NCBI GenBank assembly: GCA_037783415.1
Contig: JAZGTN010000070.1
Coordinates: 12,403,342-12,467,341 of the forward strand
Source of the DNA: Leptasterias polaris
Taxonomy: Eukaryota; Echinodermata; Asteroidea; Forcipulatida; Asteriidae
Reading direction: 5' to 3'
Length of the DNA stretch: 64,000 bases
Both the position numbers and the translations under genes were made by a program. Shown in pieces: positions 1 to 12,151 of this stretch. Under the pieces are notes generated by a model. It saw only the letters and a program-made list of their open reading frames with translations, searched no databases and was not told the origin of the DNA. The stretch's first letter is position 1; each line of letters starts with the position of its first letter.

Positions 1-369
1 ACTTCACTTATTGTTGTTATTATTATTATTAATATTATTATAATATTAATGTTATCTTCATCATTTTTGTCTTTGTCCAACCTGTCTGTTCTTCCTTTTA
101 ATGTTCCATGTTCTGTTTGTCTGTCCACTAGGCATCTCACCACAAGCCTCGGCTTGTAGATAATGCCTCCATACTTATTAAATGTTCTGCCTTGTAAATA
201 TCGCTTCTTTGGTTACTTCTTTAAATCGATGTTTTGGCTATGTACTGTTTGGATGTTTCATGAAGTATGCAAATAAATGTCAGTTTGAATTGAAATCCAT
301 CTGTTTCCACAATGTGCACAAATCATGCAGATGCGTTTTCACAAAATCGTTACAAGTTACAAATTGAAA

Positions 370-723
370 CATGTTTTGTTTCTTTCACTGTGTGATTGTA
401 CCAACAACAAAAAGAAATCTGTAAAAGTTTAAGCGCAATCGGTCGTCGGAGTTTTAAAAAAATAGCCAAAAAATCCCCCTATTAATCTAGATAGATATAT
501 AGATTTGTTTTCTTATTTTATTATTATTATTTTTTTTAAATCGGCTTTTCGACCTGCGAGATCAAAACTAGTTGTTTACAAAAAGGTAACACTTCCAGCC
601 AACATACTTCAAGGGAAGTTTTCCCACCATGATCTTCTTTGTACCCTTTAAAAGTAAGGCCTATGTGTAAGTCTGTGAACATGTATTATTTCCAATCTTA
701 CCAATGTTATGCACACCCTTTAA
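370..723. repeat. Family A TTAA element, decayed left end
   Basis: Its right end has CAATCTTACCAATGTTATGC then ACACCCTTTAA, with TTAA at 720-723. Internal text AAGTTTAAGCGCAATCGGTC matches the other copies. The left terminus is degraded. Confidence 0.65.
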
Positions 724-1049
724 AGCTGGAGTAGATTTTTAAAATTAGCCTTTGTCAGCAGCGATCAGTCTGCAGTTGCCTTCCAGCCCATTTTGATTGA
801 TTACCCAAGTATCAAAGATCAATTTGTCAGAAATACTACAAGACAAGGTCATTCATTCATTTCCCGTCTCAAACAAATGATATAGTTGACGTTTCGTTAC
901 CCGAGCCTAAGGATACATTACACCATGGGAAGAAGGGGTGGGGGATGGAAGAGTCAATTTATTTTCATCCTGTAGTTTTCAATTCAGACAATCCGCCGTA
1001 TTAGTTAAAACGGCGAAAAACGTATTTGTTTTCAGGGATTTTGCGCACG

Positions 1050-1440
1050 CTCTCAAATGTGTTTATTTTGATTTCGGCGATCGAAATAAACAACTGGAAA
1101 TTAGAATGCTATTTTTGCGACTCTGATGACAGTATTCAAGAAATTAGTGACCTGTAGGATTGAACATTTTAATGAACCTTGTAGGCTAGCCAAGGGGCTT
1201 TCTGATTGGCGCTAATACGTTTTTATGTTTTATTTTGGCATTCAAAATAAACAGTTTTAAATCCAATTCCCTTTTTTTCTCCACTCTGATAACAATATTT
1301 CAGAAACACAACATTTTCTGAAGGTTTTGTATGAACATTATTCGCTAACCAGGGAGACTTTCGATTGGAACTAATCAATTTATATTTCGATGACGACAAT
1401 CGAAATGAACAATGGCAAATACAAATGCAATTTTCTAATC
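1050..1440. repeat. Loose tandem repeat of about 160 bp
   Basis: Three related blocks: GATTTCGGCGATCGAAATAA (1070), TTTTGGCATTCAAAATAAAC (1231) and TTTCGATGACGACAATCGAA (1385), each followed by an AC(A)A..G(G/C)AAAT-like tail. A further relative lies near 20266. Strongly diverged. Confidence 0.4.
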
Positions 1441-1755
1441 TTTCAGAACTTCAGAATTAGCTCTAGTTTCTCGATGATCTGTTCTGATATTTTGTTTCAT
1501 TTTTGTATCACTTACTCTTCCTTTAAAAAAAAACTAATATCATTCATTGTTTCCTTACACTAATTTTCTACTTTATAATCAGTTCAATATTTCATATCAA
1601 GTTGTATTTACGAGACATTGTCTGACTTCACGATATTTAAGAAAATATAGTAACAATAACATACAATAAACAAATACAAATACAAAAAAATAGAAACACG
1701 AAAGAAATTGATACTTAATAACAATTATACTTCGTTTTTTTATATTCTAACTTAC

Positions 1756-1827
1756 AGTTGAGTAAGCTGTGTTAAACCTCGGAAGGTCCCACGACGAAGT
1801 GACGTCATACTGTTTTCCAAAATAGTC
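1756..1827 (-). CDS. LRR exon of the LGR gene (72 bp), most 3' exon in the window
   Basis: Exactly 72 bp, acceptor CTTGCCAG, donor GTAAGT. The peptide TILENSMTSLRRGTF then RGLTQLTQ is an LRR in the same phase. It corresponds to the relaxin-receptor repeat that follows the LSHN repeat, where the strand also has the form I-x-E-N. More LRRs, a hinge and the seven transmembrane helices should lie further along the minus strand, outside the window. Confidence 0.85.
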
Positions 1828-2478
1828 CTGGCAAGCAAAAACAAAATGTATACACATTATACGAAATGTTCACCTCTAAGCCATCCCTTCTGCGGAGTGA
1901 CGCACTTGAATATATTATTTTTTATCATAGTGAGCCATCTTGCTTTTATTGCGTTCAATCAAATGAAATCAAACCTTTGATTGAAGGGAAAGTAGACTAT
2001 AGTCTCTCGATATCAAATAAGAATTGGAACACTTTCCATCAGACCGGTCTATCCATTCGTCACTGGCATGGGATAAGTTGAAATTGTGCAAAACAATATA
2101 CATATACATATATATGTATACCAATGTATAAATAACTAATTAACTAAATTAATAAACAAATAAAGAAGGATTTCGCAGTAGCTAACCCCACCTTTCTTCT
2201 TTGTGGACCCTGACTCGAATCCAGCCCTCGACTGAAGCTAAACACGGCAACTGAGTTTTCACCAAGGCAAACTCAGGAAGTTTTCTCGAGCATTATAAAT
2301 TTTATATATAACCACACACTCGCTTTGTCGTACTTTTTGGTCCCAATGTTTAACTAACGTGTGCGAATCTGCCAAGGTAACGTACTCTAAGTGACAGGAT
2401 GATAGCTCAATCGACATCACAGTGTTGTTTACAGAACAAAAAAGTGTTGCTGTTTTCCAGCATATGGATTTCTCATCC

Positions 2479-2831
2479 TTAAAGGGCGTGTACAACATTG
2501 GCAATTGCCAATGACCTGTATCCACACTTGATGTGACCCAACATATACATGAAATAACAAACCTGTGAAAGTTTAAGCTCAATCAATCTTCGGAGTCATG
2601 AGAAAACAGTGAAAAAAAACCTTATATGTTTTAACTTTTTTTTCAAACATCAGATTTTATCCTGCAGGATAAAGACTATTGTTTAACTCATTTCCTAAAA
2701 ACTATGGCATTTCAAGCAAAACTATTTCAAGGGAAGTTTTCCACCATGACCATCTTTATACCATGTAAGTTATGTGCAAATCTGTGAACATTTATATTTT
2801 CAATCTTACCAATGTTGTACACACCCTTTAA
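2479..2831. repeat. Family A TTAA element, complete
   Basis: TTAAAGGGCGTGTACAACAT at the left; at the right the inverse form ATGTTGTACACACCCTTTAA, TTAA at both ends. About 350 bp, no coding capacity. It has the form of a TTAA-target MITE, perhaps Kolobok/T2-type. Confidence 0.78.
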
Positions 2832-3027
2832 TCACAGGATAATTTATTTGACACTTTTTTTTTCTTCAAAAACATAATACCATGTTGCCGCTGATCAACC
2901 TTGGGATCAACACAGGATCAACAGTGGTAGAAATTGCACACACACAAAAATTGAGAGAGAAAGATTGTTCAATCCACTATTGAACGAAATCATAAACTGC
3001 CATATCCATCTAGCCAGACAAATACAC

Positions 3028-3180
3028 CGATCCATTAAGCCACGCCCATTTCTCATTGACCAATCACAACCGCGAAATCTGATCACCATTTGAGCCGTTT
3101 GGTGATCTTTGCACTAATGTTGATCAGGTTTCGCGGCTGTGATTGGTCAACTCGTAAGGAGGCGGGGCTTAATGGATCGA
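3028..3180. repeat. Foldback element
   Basis: CGATCCATTAAGCCACGCC with GACCAATCACAACCGCGAAA on the left; the right arm is the inverse, TTTCGCGGCTGTGATTGGTC and GGCTTAATGGATCGA. A related arm lies at 30556-30580. Confidence 0.75.
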
Positions 3181-3524
3181 TCTATTACCCATGCAGTACA
3201 AGTTTACAGCTCGAATGTCCGTTTCACTCAATAAGCCCATCGCTCCTTCATTTCTATCTTGTGTTGGTTTATCCAGTCATGAAATTACGGCCTCGTCTCC
3301 ACGCTGTCGACGATTTCTCCTGCCCACTTCCTCTCCCCTCTAACTGTTTTTCAAAGTACCTGAACCACCCGGGTATCGTATTCGATGACATTGTTATACT
3401 TTATTTCTCGACAATACTGTTTAGAAGAAAACCGAGACGTGTGTTAAAGTAACCGATTCAGTGTACTGCTGAAATGCAAGTGTGTGTTTTGCCTTCCAAT
3501 TGACCAATATCTATGGTGATTGAC

Positions 3525-3655
3525 CAATGTTCCGACACCCCTTTGTTCTGTTCCGATACGATACCCCTTTGTGGTCCTTACGTTGGGGTTATTTTGAGAG
3601 TTACGGTAAGGGTTAGAGTGAGGAAATTACATAGGGGGTGTCGGAACATAGGTGG
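3525..3655. repeat. Dispersed repeat with TTCCGACA/CGGAACATAGG ends
   Basis: ATGTTCCGACACCCCTTTGT at the left and GGTGTCGGAACATAGG at the right; the middle holds a GGGTTAGAG-like stretch. Partner at 35035-35195. Confidence 0.6.
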
Positions 3656-4179
3656 TACTTACACTTCGCTTTAAAAGAGGACTTGCTCAGGTTGTTGAAG
3701 AGAAAACATTCTCTGTTGTTTATATCCCCGTGGATCCCAGTTTGAGTTTCTCTCTTGTGTAGGTGCCGTTTATGTTTAGCTTCAGTTAGTTTCAGGACTA
3801 CATCTAACATTCTTGTTTTTCCCGCCAACATCGTAATTACGTCATCGTACTAATTTTAGTTATAAACCACAATTTACTTTGTCGTTTTAAAGTAGGCGTG
3901 CAATACTTTTATCCGTGACACAATACCTTATCAAGCGGTACAAATTTGCAGATGTAAAGAATACGGTGGCCACTTTAGGAGCACCGTACATACATGCCGG
4001 CTTCAATATTCATGACAAAATTTGCGACTTGTGCCCAAAGACTAGTGCCCCTTATATTCAAAACTAAGCCCGCGATATTCTAAAACTGGGTCCCTAGTCG
4101 CAAACCCAATAAGGCGTGAAGTTGCTGATAATTATCAATTTTACGCCTCGTTGAGTTTGCACTTTGGTCGTAGTCGAAT

Positions 4180-4860
4180 ATTTCAGTCATGAATAATGTC
4201 GTCAATACTCACGACTTGGGAGTCCAAGTCGTGAAATTTGTCGTAAATAACGGCGTCATTGTTCACAACTTTTTGAGCAAAATTTAAATTTTGTCATAGC
4301 ATTGGCGTCAACATTCAAGACCTGAGGCACAAGTCATGAACTTTGTCGTAAATAATTGCGTCAATATTAACGACCTATAGGGCGTAAATTTCAACACCGT
4401 CACAGATGCACCAACACAATGTTGCAACAACAATGGAAGAGTAATCGGGAAAAAACAAAAACACGCAAAGCTACTTGGCACGAATTGTTCACTACGTATA
4501 GATAGGTTGCAGTATGACGTAAGTCGGCCATCTTTACGGGCAATTTGGAACACACAGTCCCGCGTTACGCGTGAGAACGGCGTGCAGCACGCGCACATTT
4601 CACAAAACTCATTGCGTGATTGGTTAGTAAACGACGCGGCTGCGTTAATATTTAGAGCGCTTGACGCGCCTGCAAGCCAAAATGCGATTTGCCCGTAAAG
4701 ATGGCGTCTACTGAGAACTATCTATATAGGCCTACGGTCAAAAACAACGGTAAGTCGTAATTATCACGACTTGTGCACAAGTTGTAAATAATGGCTTCAA
4801 TCTTCATGGCTTTGGGGCACAATTCTTGAACATTTTCAAGTACCAAAATTACAGCACAAG
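4180..4860. repeat. Degenerate tandem region with GTCGTAAATAA units
   Basis: Units such as GTCGTAAATAACGGCGTCA, GTCGTAAATAATTGCGTCA and GTTGTAAATAATGGCTTCA alternate with GACTT..CAAGTCGTGAA text at irregular spacing. It is interrupted by the 4527-4704 element. Confidence 0.5.
4527..4704. repeat. Short inverted-repeat element
   Basis: CCATCTTTACGGGCAA at the left and its exact inverse TTGCCCGTAAAGATGG at the right, 178 bp in all, inside a degenerate tandem region. Confidence 0.7.
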
Positions 4861-5388
4861 AGTAATCAAATTTTAAACAAATATACATACAAAGCCACTT
4901 GGCACGTTTTCTTCGCGTCGTACGGTAAAAAAAATATATATAATATTGAAAAATTATTTGGTTGACTGCCGTGCTTAAAACAATTCTTGTCGGATCTCTT
5001 TCTGACACTCGCCGTCAACTTTCTTGGATGGAATCCTCGATAAAAGCTGCTTGTTCCTATTATTCACCATTAAATGCGAGCTTTCGGTTACAGCTCGCGG
5101 CGAATAAACTTGATTATCGAGTGCTCTTGGCGCCTGCAATACATCTGTATTATTCGCACAAAGTCAGTATCTCGAAGGGAGAGAAACACAAATTGTGATT
5201 GCAGTTAGTAAGGATTTGATACCATTGCCGTTCAACACTGACGGCAGGAAAGGGAAGAGGACCGGGGCAGTGACGAGCAAATGATTGATTTTTGGGCGGG
5301 TTTGAAGGACGAAAATCTGTTTCTCTTTGTGTCCTCTGCCTGGGAAATAAAGGCAGTTTTTCCCGTTGAGCTTTGAGTCTCTTGAGTT

Positions 5389-5700
5389 GATAATAATAAT
5401 AATAATATAGAACATTTATAATGCGCACAAATCCGCCAAAAACGCCCATGATCATAAAAACAAAAGCAACATACACAAGTACATAATAGCAAACAAGATG
5501 CAATCATATGATTTACAAATGGAAAAACAGAATAAGCATTTACACATGATCCCGACCATAAGCGCTTTGCATGAGATGTGTGTTAACCTGTTTTTGAATG
5601 TCTCAAGTGATTGAGAAGTGCGAATACTATAGGGAAGTGCGTTCCATAACCGGAAGAGAGAGTCTCAAACCTCTATATATAACTTTGCTCGCTCTGATCT
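5389..5700 (-). pseudogene. LINE ORF2 C-terminal fragment with (TTA)n tail
   Basis: On the minus strand one frame reads DSLFRLWNALPYSIRTSQ then SLETFKNRLTHISCKA. The LWN-x-LP-x2-IR..SL-x2-FK block is the usual end of non-LTR retrotransposon ORF2. The fragment ends in a TTA-repeat tail at 5389-5407. It has no RT motifs and is a 5'-truncated relic. Confidence 0.7.
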
Positions 5701-6777
5701 TTCAGTGTTTCAAGTAGACTGAAAGACATCTTTGGTTGGCAAAACACATACCTACACATATTATACAAAATGATAACATGGTTTGAGGGTGAATGGTCGA
5801 TTTCAGCTCCCCGAGGTAACGGAAGTTGACAAACTGCTTGAATGTTCGCCTTGCAATAACGAGGGGAAATAATATTGACTATCCAACCGAAATAAAGCAT
5901 GTTGTTTGACTGGTATAATACTCCATACTTCACTAGTTTGGCATCAGTGAGCTTTCGAAAACGCGCATTGGCATGTATGTGCAGCCATCTTAACGTGTGT
6001 TTGTAGCCGCTTAGTGCAACGTCGGATCGCTTCGCAGCGCATGCGTAGTAGACTGTTGTACAAGCGCCAGTCTACTACGCATGCATATTTACCCTGTCCT
6101 AAAGGTGTAAATGATGTGTTCTGATTAGTGCAACATTTCATCTTTACTGTTGAACTTACACCAACGCATTGTGTGGATAGTAAATTTGAATATATTTTCC
6201 TTGCAGCGTGTTAAAGTCTTTCGAGGTCAATAGGCCTTTTCCACTTGTCATCCCGGTAAGTCGAAGACCTCTCTATAATCTGTCATTGTGTGGACTTAAC
6301 ATCTATAATTGAGATTGCGTGCGGTTTGTTAAGCCACATTGCTATCAAAACACACTCTGTGTACACTGCAAAAACTTAGTTGTTAAAATGTACACCATGG
6401 GTGATGTCACATATAGCTACCAACAAAAGAGTCAACATTTGTTACACAGTGTGTTCTTTAACACCCAGAGTTGTTAATTTTGATACTCTCTTGGGTATCC
6501 GTGCTGTCAGTTTTGCAGTGTATCATTATGAGCAGTGGCGTAACCAGACATTTCCATTCGCGGTGGGTGGTGGTGGGGATGGGCAAAGACATCATTTTTG
6601 GGAGGGAGGCACTCAAAGTAAATCGAACTATTCATTTGTGCATTTACTCCCCGATCTTAAAGAGGCAAGAGTTCTGATCGGGACGGGGGCTGGGGTATAT
6701 CGCCTCTGGTTATGTCACTGCGTACGGGGAATAGGTTACAAACATTTATCAAGACTCTTTGGATTCTTTTCACTTAC

Positions 6778-6849
6778 AATGTTGTGAGGTTTCTCAAGCC
6801 GTCAAAAAGTCCAGGCTCAAGATCCTGAATGTCATTGTGGCTGATGTTT
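6778..6849 (-). CDS. LRR exon of the LGR gene (72 bp)
   Basis: Exactly 72 bp, acceptor TTCCTCAG, donor GTAAGT. The peptide NISHNDIQDLEPGLF then DGLRNLTT fits the LRR consensus and resembles the relaxin-receptor repeat with the form LSHN-x-I-x2-L-x-PG-x-F. Phase 2 is kept on both sides. The intron before it, 6850-18779, contains the Kolobok-like element and an 853-bp tandem duplication. Confidence 0.88.
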
Positions 6850-9282
6850 CTGAGGAATAAACAACACAAAAATCGCAATTTTATCTTTTAGATATCGGAT
6901 CAGTATATGTGATAATACGTGTTATTGGAAAATTATTGAATGTCTGAACAAAAACGGATCTAGCCTTATTGTAAAAAAAAATAATAATAATAATAATACT
7001 TTGTATGATCACCTAATCTTACTTTATAACAAAAGTAGGCCCACCCATGCTCGGAGCTTTTTTACGGGTATATGAACAGGAAAGGTATACGTTTGGTAAT
7101 CACTCTTAAAATGGCAATAAAAACGTATTAGCTAGAAGCCTACAGCAGCTTTCGACGGTTTAAAGCATTTTGAGAAACATTTCACCTCGAAGAAATGTGG
7201 TTATGTAAAAAGATATAAGTTTTTGACCCATTATGTCAGAAAACGTTTCTCAGATTGTGTACTCCCACTGGGGATTATTCTTCCTGCGGGTACATATTAG
7301 CTCCGGATTTTCGGCTTTATCTAAAGAACACGACCACCTTTTGAAATGAATTGTTCACAGGTTAATTTTGTTGTATACAATTAGATAGCATTTAAACAAT
7401 CGGACGGTTTCACAAACCAAATGTATACTTTGCCTTTAACTACTTATAATTTTAAAATAAAAACTAGAGATGGAGAGAGAATACAATCATCTATCCAAAC
7501 GGTGACATGTTACACTTCGTGATCCCGTTTTAGTCACAAATGGAAACCCAGCCTAAGGAAACATGTTCACGTATAAAATGCCTGGACGTGTTTGTTTGCG
7601 GGTTTCCAGACGTCATATTTTTCGATTGTGACAGTTTCTCAGACGGAAATATTTCGCTAGAGGATTCATAATGGTGAATAAATTTATACCCAGAGCGACC
7701 ATTCAGATTGGCACTAAGATATTTGTCTCCTCAGCCAAGCTGTCCCGCTTCTTTTGACTCATGATGCAATATTCTTTTCAAAAAAGTATTTTTTCTTTTC
7801 TTTAACAATCATTTTTTTTTTTTTTTTTTAATAGACTTGAAATTGAGTAATTTTCAGAATGTTGAAATCAATACGGGTATTTACAGGCAGTTGAATGCCC
7901 CGAGCTTGACTCTGGTGACTAAAAAGAGCCAGGCCTTCCTTCTCTTCATCGTGATTAATGAAGGAAATAGAAAACTCCAGATCCGGGGGACTCAATTGAA
8001 GTCAGGGCAGTGATTTCCCCTGTGTGCACTGAATTCAGTCATATTCCTACATGGCATCCAATTAACTGTTATGAAGGAGCAAATAAATTTCGATCACCGG
8101 ACATTTACTTTTATGTTCTTTAATGAGATTATACTTTAATTTGACAGGCCTTTTGTTTAGAGAACATATTGTTTATGAATAAGGTTTAATGATTGGTGAC
8201 AACTTCATACGTCAAAAAAGTTAACTTTCTTGATAAAAAGCTTAATCAGAGCGAACCGTTTTGTTGTAATTTTAACTTAAAAAAGACTTAAAACATACTC
8301 TGTTTTTGGCTGTGAGCCTGTTCGCTTGAAAAATACGATTCCAATCTGTTGTTTTTTAGTTTGGGCCTAATTTATTAGAGCTGCTTGAGCAGAAACTATT
8401 GCTGAACGCTATTCTGCTCAGCAAAAGTAAGCAGGATACCAGTCACAAATGTTTCATGATGAAAACCGTTGTGACTGGTAACCTTATTCTCGTCTTTGTT
8501 GTACTTAGCTAATGTTTGTGCTTAAGCAGCTCTATGAAATGAGACACTGGTCTCAAGATATATAAAACATGTTGAAGTGTATTTATTGAAAGCAGACGTA
8601 GGTGCAGTTCTACAAAGCCCCTTTTAACAATGAATAGACGCTGAAGCGTCATCTCCTCATAATTCGAAGTAGTGTACAAATGAGACCCCACTTGTTGAGG
8701 ACATTCCTTTTGTATGTACACCTAAGGAAAACCCTACTCTTCAACACTGTACAAAACACTGTGTAAACAATGTTAGTCCACATAGTGTTTCAAGTCCCTA
8801 CATTATGTGGACCATTCTCATGTCCACACTTCGTATACCTTTAAAACACTTTTCACGCCTGTCAGTATTTACCAAAAGCACAATGCAGTCTAAGAAAAGT
8901 ATGCACTCTAAGAAAAGGGTGAAGCACTTTAAGCTTTTCAACTTCATTAAACACTGCGCAGGTGGAAGCAGTAAAAAACTAAATTTTACGGGAGTTGCTG
9001 ACAGAAATCATCGTCTCCCCACCGTGTTAATCAGATTCGATCATATAAGACCTTCTGGAGTAATAAAAGGTTTACATGAGCGGAAAATATGATCAGAGTC
9101 AATTGCACCTTGTAAAACGATTGATAACTGGGGTACGGTTAAACATCCTCACAAATCTGGCAGATTGACCTTGTTTGCTGCCCTCAAATGTACTCTGAGA
9201 CCTAATGGTAGCGCGGCCCTAATTGTATCCCCAAACATTGTACCTTAATGTGAACTGGAACTAACTGTAGCCCAGTGGCGTG

Positions 9283-9850
9283 TCGTGGCCGAGCGGGTAG
9301 ATTTACTGGACTCAAGCTCTGGTGTTTCTGTTCAGCAGAGTGTGTGTGCGAGTGGTCTTGAAGCAAGGCAATGAATTTTTTATTTTTATTTTTTGATCAA
9401 GTGTATTATCCTAAATGTTTTTAACTGATTTGACATTTTAGTGTACCCGTTACTGTCTATAATCAACTTTTTCTCCAAGGTTTTTAAAAAAAGTATGGAT
9501 TGTTAGTGTCTATATATTACTAATTCATGGATGGACGCTATACAAATTGTCATTGTTATTATTTATTTTTATTAGTCATTATTGCTGCGTCCTTCGGATG
9601 GGACGTGTGTTATGCAATGCACGTTAAAGAAACCCGTGCACTTACAAAAAAAGAATGGTGTTCGCCCCGATGTTCCTGGTTTTATTGGCTACATATTGCG
9701 CCTGGTTTTGTTCAATATGTGTAAAGGAATAGGTCTCATATACTTCAAAAACGTAGCTCCACATACCTGGAAAATACTGAAAGTTGAATGAAGCGCCTTG
9801 AGCGTCACTGAGTGACGGATAAGAGCGCTATTATAAGAAGCCACTATTAT
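9283..9850 (+). repeat. tRNA-derived SINE, complete but expanded
   Basis: The head GTCGTGGCCGAGCGGGTAGA is a pol III A-box tRNA start (Leu/Ser-like with a long variable arm: CTCAAGCTCTGGTGTTTC). The body resumes at about 9590 with GGATGGGACGTGTGTTATGC and ends in an (ATT)n tail near 9845. The B box is decayed, and about 200 bp of AT-rich sequence splits the body. Confidence 0.7.
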
Positions 9851-10333
9851 TATTATATCCCGGTAACCAAATGTACCCCGGTAAATGTAGTCCCAAACTT
9901 AATGCAGCCTGTATCTAAATGAAGCATTATTTATGTCAAGGCTTTACGTTGATGTACAAGATTGGGGCTATATTAGCGGGGCGACGCAACCGTGCAACAA
10001 TTTAAAGGTGTTATTCGTAAATGGGTTTTCGGCTGTACGGAGCACAAATCACCAATTTATCATCTTTGAGAACAACAAAATATAAGATGGAAATGAAAAT
10101 GAAAAAGAAAAACAAAAATTGATGACAACAATTTATTTAATTAATAAGTGCTCGTAATTTCGAGAAAACAGGAAATAACTGTGGATTTTTTCCGCCTGTG
10201 CCAAAAACTTAGATTGCAGATGGAATTTATTCAAAAGTCATGTTTAGCCATTACCAAATATGTATTCAACGTCTATAGAAAATCTAATATAGATTTAACG
10301 TCAATCACTGAACAGCGATGTTTTCCAGTCCTG

Positions 10334-10686
10334 TTAAAGGGTGTGTACAACTTTGGTAATTGCCAAAGACCTGTATCCACACTTGATGTGACCTAACATA
10401 CACATGAAATAACAAACCTGTGAAAGTTTAAGCTCAATCGGTCATCGGAGTCATGAGAAAACAGTGAACAAAACTTATATGTTTTAACTTTTTTTTTTCA
10501 AACATCGGAACTTATCCTGCAGAATAAAACCTACTGTTTTACTCATTTCCTAAAAACTATGGCATTTCAAGCAAAACTGTTTAAAGGGAAGTTTTCCACC
10601 ATGACCATCTTTATACCATGTGAGTTATGTGCAAATCTGTGAGCATTTATATTTTCAATCTTACCAATGTTGTACACACCCTTTAA
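10334..10686. repeat. Family A TTAA element adjoining the Kolobok-like element
   Basis: TTAAAGGGTGTGTACAACTT at the left and TGTTGTACACACCCTTTAA at the right. Its right TTAA (10683-10686) is also the left TTAA of the larger element. Very similar to 2479-2831 along its right two thirds. Confidence 0.8.
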
Positions 10687-10703
10687 AGAGGATGTGCCAT
10701 GAT
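10683..10703 (+). repeat. Left terminal inverted repeat of the Kolobok-like element
   Basis: TTAA then AGAGGATGTGCCATGAT. It matches the right end in reverse complement at 18 of 21 positions by eye, including the TTAA. Confidence 0.65.
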
Positions 10704-11246
10704 GATTAAATTTGACGTTTTTCTGCTTAGTGATATATTACAAATTTTACTACCATCTCTTTTTTGACATTAAATTAATACAAATTGTGATATTTGCAGG
10801 TTGTTTTCACTTCTCGAATTAGGCCGTCGCATATATTCACGAAAATCACGTCAATCACGTCAATGAGGGCAGCAGACAAATATCGGTATAATCGTGACGT
10901 CACCTTACGTACTGCTGCATGAAGCCGAAGCCTATCCATGAATGGTCTGTGCGGAGCGATTTTGACCTTTTTGCGTGCCGGAACTACACAAAGTACATTG
11001 CTCCCTTGCGTAGTCGGGTGCCGAAATCGTACATGGCAAATGGGCTGAGTTTGGTCTTGTTCCCTTATTTCTCGCTCAGATGAACATGTACAACTGTACA
11101 GTACATGGATGTACATGTATGTAGTGTCTGTACAACGCGTTGCACATGTACCGCAAACGGATGTTTATATCCTACCATTATTTATACCATAGAGAAAGGA
11201 CCACACCAAGCGTTGCTATACAATTTTAACTTCTGCGATTATAGAA

Positions 11247-11534
11247 ATGCCTATAAATTGCGTTGTTGGCGGTTGCCACAACACCCAGAAGAACTCTCCA
11301 GATTTGAGTTTCTACAAATTTCCAGGCGACATTGCAATTCAACGTGTATGGGTTAGATTTGTTAATAATACAAGGTCTGACTTTGTTCGATCGGATTTCT
11401 CACGGGTTTGCAGTGCCCATTTCAACCACCCTACTGATTTTGATGAGTCGTCGCTTCTCAAGAGAAAATTTGGAATAGCTAGAGCACGTCTTCTGATTAA
11501 AAGAGCAGCCTACCAAAAACGCGAAACGAAAAGG
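11247..11534 (+). CDS. THAP zinc-finger exon
   Basis: The 96-residue exon starts MPINCVVGGCHNTQ and holds a C2CH THAP DNA-binding domain: C-x4-C at residues 5-10, a tryptophan in VWVRF, the C-x2-H pair in CSAHF, and a basic tail. THAP domains bind specific DNA and are common in transposases of the P and Kolobok types. The first ATG gives the usual THAP start, with the first cysteine at residue 5. A strong donor GTAAGT follows AAAAGG, leaving in phase 0. The next recognisable exon (12003) needs phase 2, so the two cannot be joined directly. Either an internal exon is missing or unseen, or they belong to different transcripts. I expect a lost transposase core. Confidence 0.85.
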
Positions 11535-12002
11535 GTAAGTCTAAAATTTAATTTAGTAGGGCCTAACTAAGAACAAAATAATTACTAACATTTATTTCTA
11601 AATTCCATTGCTCAGAGTTCATTTTTGAATTAATATTTAATTTTCTATTATTTATTAATTATTATCAATCAGTTTTAATCATTCATAACATTACGAAATG
11701 TTTAAAGGGCCTTCTTGAGAATATTTCCCTTTCTTTTTTTAATTTTTAAATAAATCATTCATCATTAACTTAGGTGTAAAGTATGTGTAGATGCATGCAG
11801 ATTTCCTATATAATATTAATTGGATACAAGGATTTGTAAAATGAATTTTTCTTGTTTACCACTATAAACATTTAGATTTTTTCCATTCTTTCAAGTGACG
11901 GCAAATGTATAATAACATGGAAATCAATCAGTCCAGTGAATCAGCGCATTATTTAATTCCGGCTGAATTCATGTTTTTCAATTGTTTTATTTCTGTGTTC
12001 AG

Positions 12003-12151
12003 GCTCTACGTGTCGGCACTTCACTATAATGAGAATGCTGGGAGGGCACAAGCCAGGACAAAAGATGGAAAGCAGAGGTTCTCCATTTGCTTCCCGAGAG
12101 CCAAGAGAGGTGACTTCACTGTGAAGAGAATTCCGCAGAACTGTACATATG
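12003..12151 (+). CDS. Transposase C-terminal-type exon 1 (conserved HYNEN region)
   Basis: The acceptor TTCTGTGTTCAG and donor GTAAGT bound an open 149-bp exon reading LYVSALHYNENAGRAQ, then RTKDGKQRFSICFPRA and KRGDFTVKRIPQNCTYG. This H-Y-N-E-N, F-P-x2-K-x-G, T-Y-G-Y pattern resembles a region I know from THAP-bearing transposon proteins in invertebrates, but I cannot search to confirm it. It joins the next exon in phase 1 (TATG then GTTATG gives YGYVD). Its entry phase does not match the THAP exon upstream. It could also be a separate small gene. Confidence 0.6.

Larger units (their letters stand above)
1..1755. other. Intron of the LGR gene downstream of the last visible exon
   Basis: No exon was recognised. 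From about 370 to 723 there is a decayed family A TTAA element. About 1050-1440 contains a loose 160-bp-period repeat. 1-180 and 1490-1755 are AT-rich with nothing recognised. Confidence 0.6.
1828..6777. other. LGR intron, repeat-filled
   Basis: It holds a TTAA element (2479-2831), a foldback (3028-3180), a C/TAACCC-containing repeat (3525-3655), a degenerate tandem region (4180-4860) with an inserted inverted-repeat element (4527-4704) and a LINE 3' fragment (5389-5700). Near 6530-6600 a segment beginning GTGGCGTAAC recurs at 35644. Nothing recognised in 5700-6530. Confidence 0.6.

Noticed and set aside
3667..3740. Possible further LRR exon near an ACTTAC site
   Set aside because: The reading in the required phase has a stop codon, and there is no acceptor at the 72-bp position.
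5150..5503. Minus-strand frames of 80-117 codons
   Set aside because: They read the 3' end of a LINE and its TTA tail in wrong frames.
6380..6787. 135-codon frame
   Set aside because: It runs through a dispersed GTGGCGTAAC-type repeat and over the LRR exon on the opposite strand; no domain.
9283..9356. Functional tRNA gene
   Set aside because: The A box is good but the B box and acceptor stem are decayed, and a SINE body with (ATT)n tail follows.
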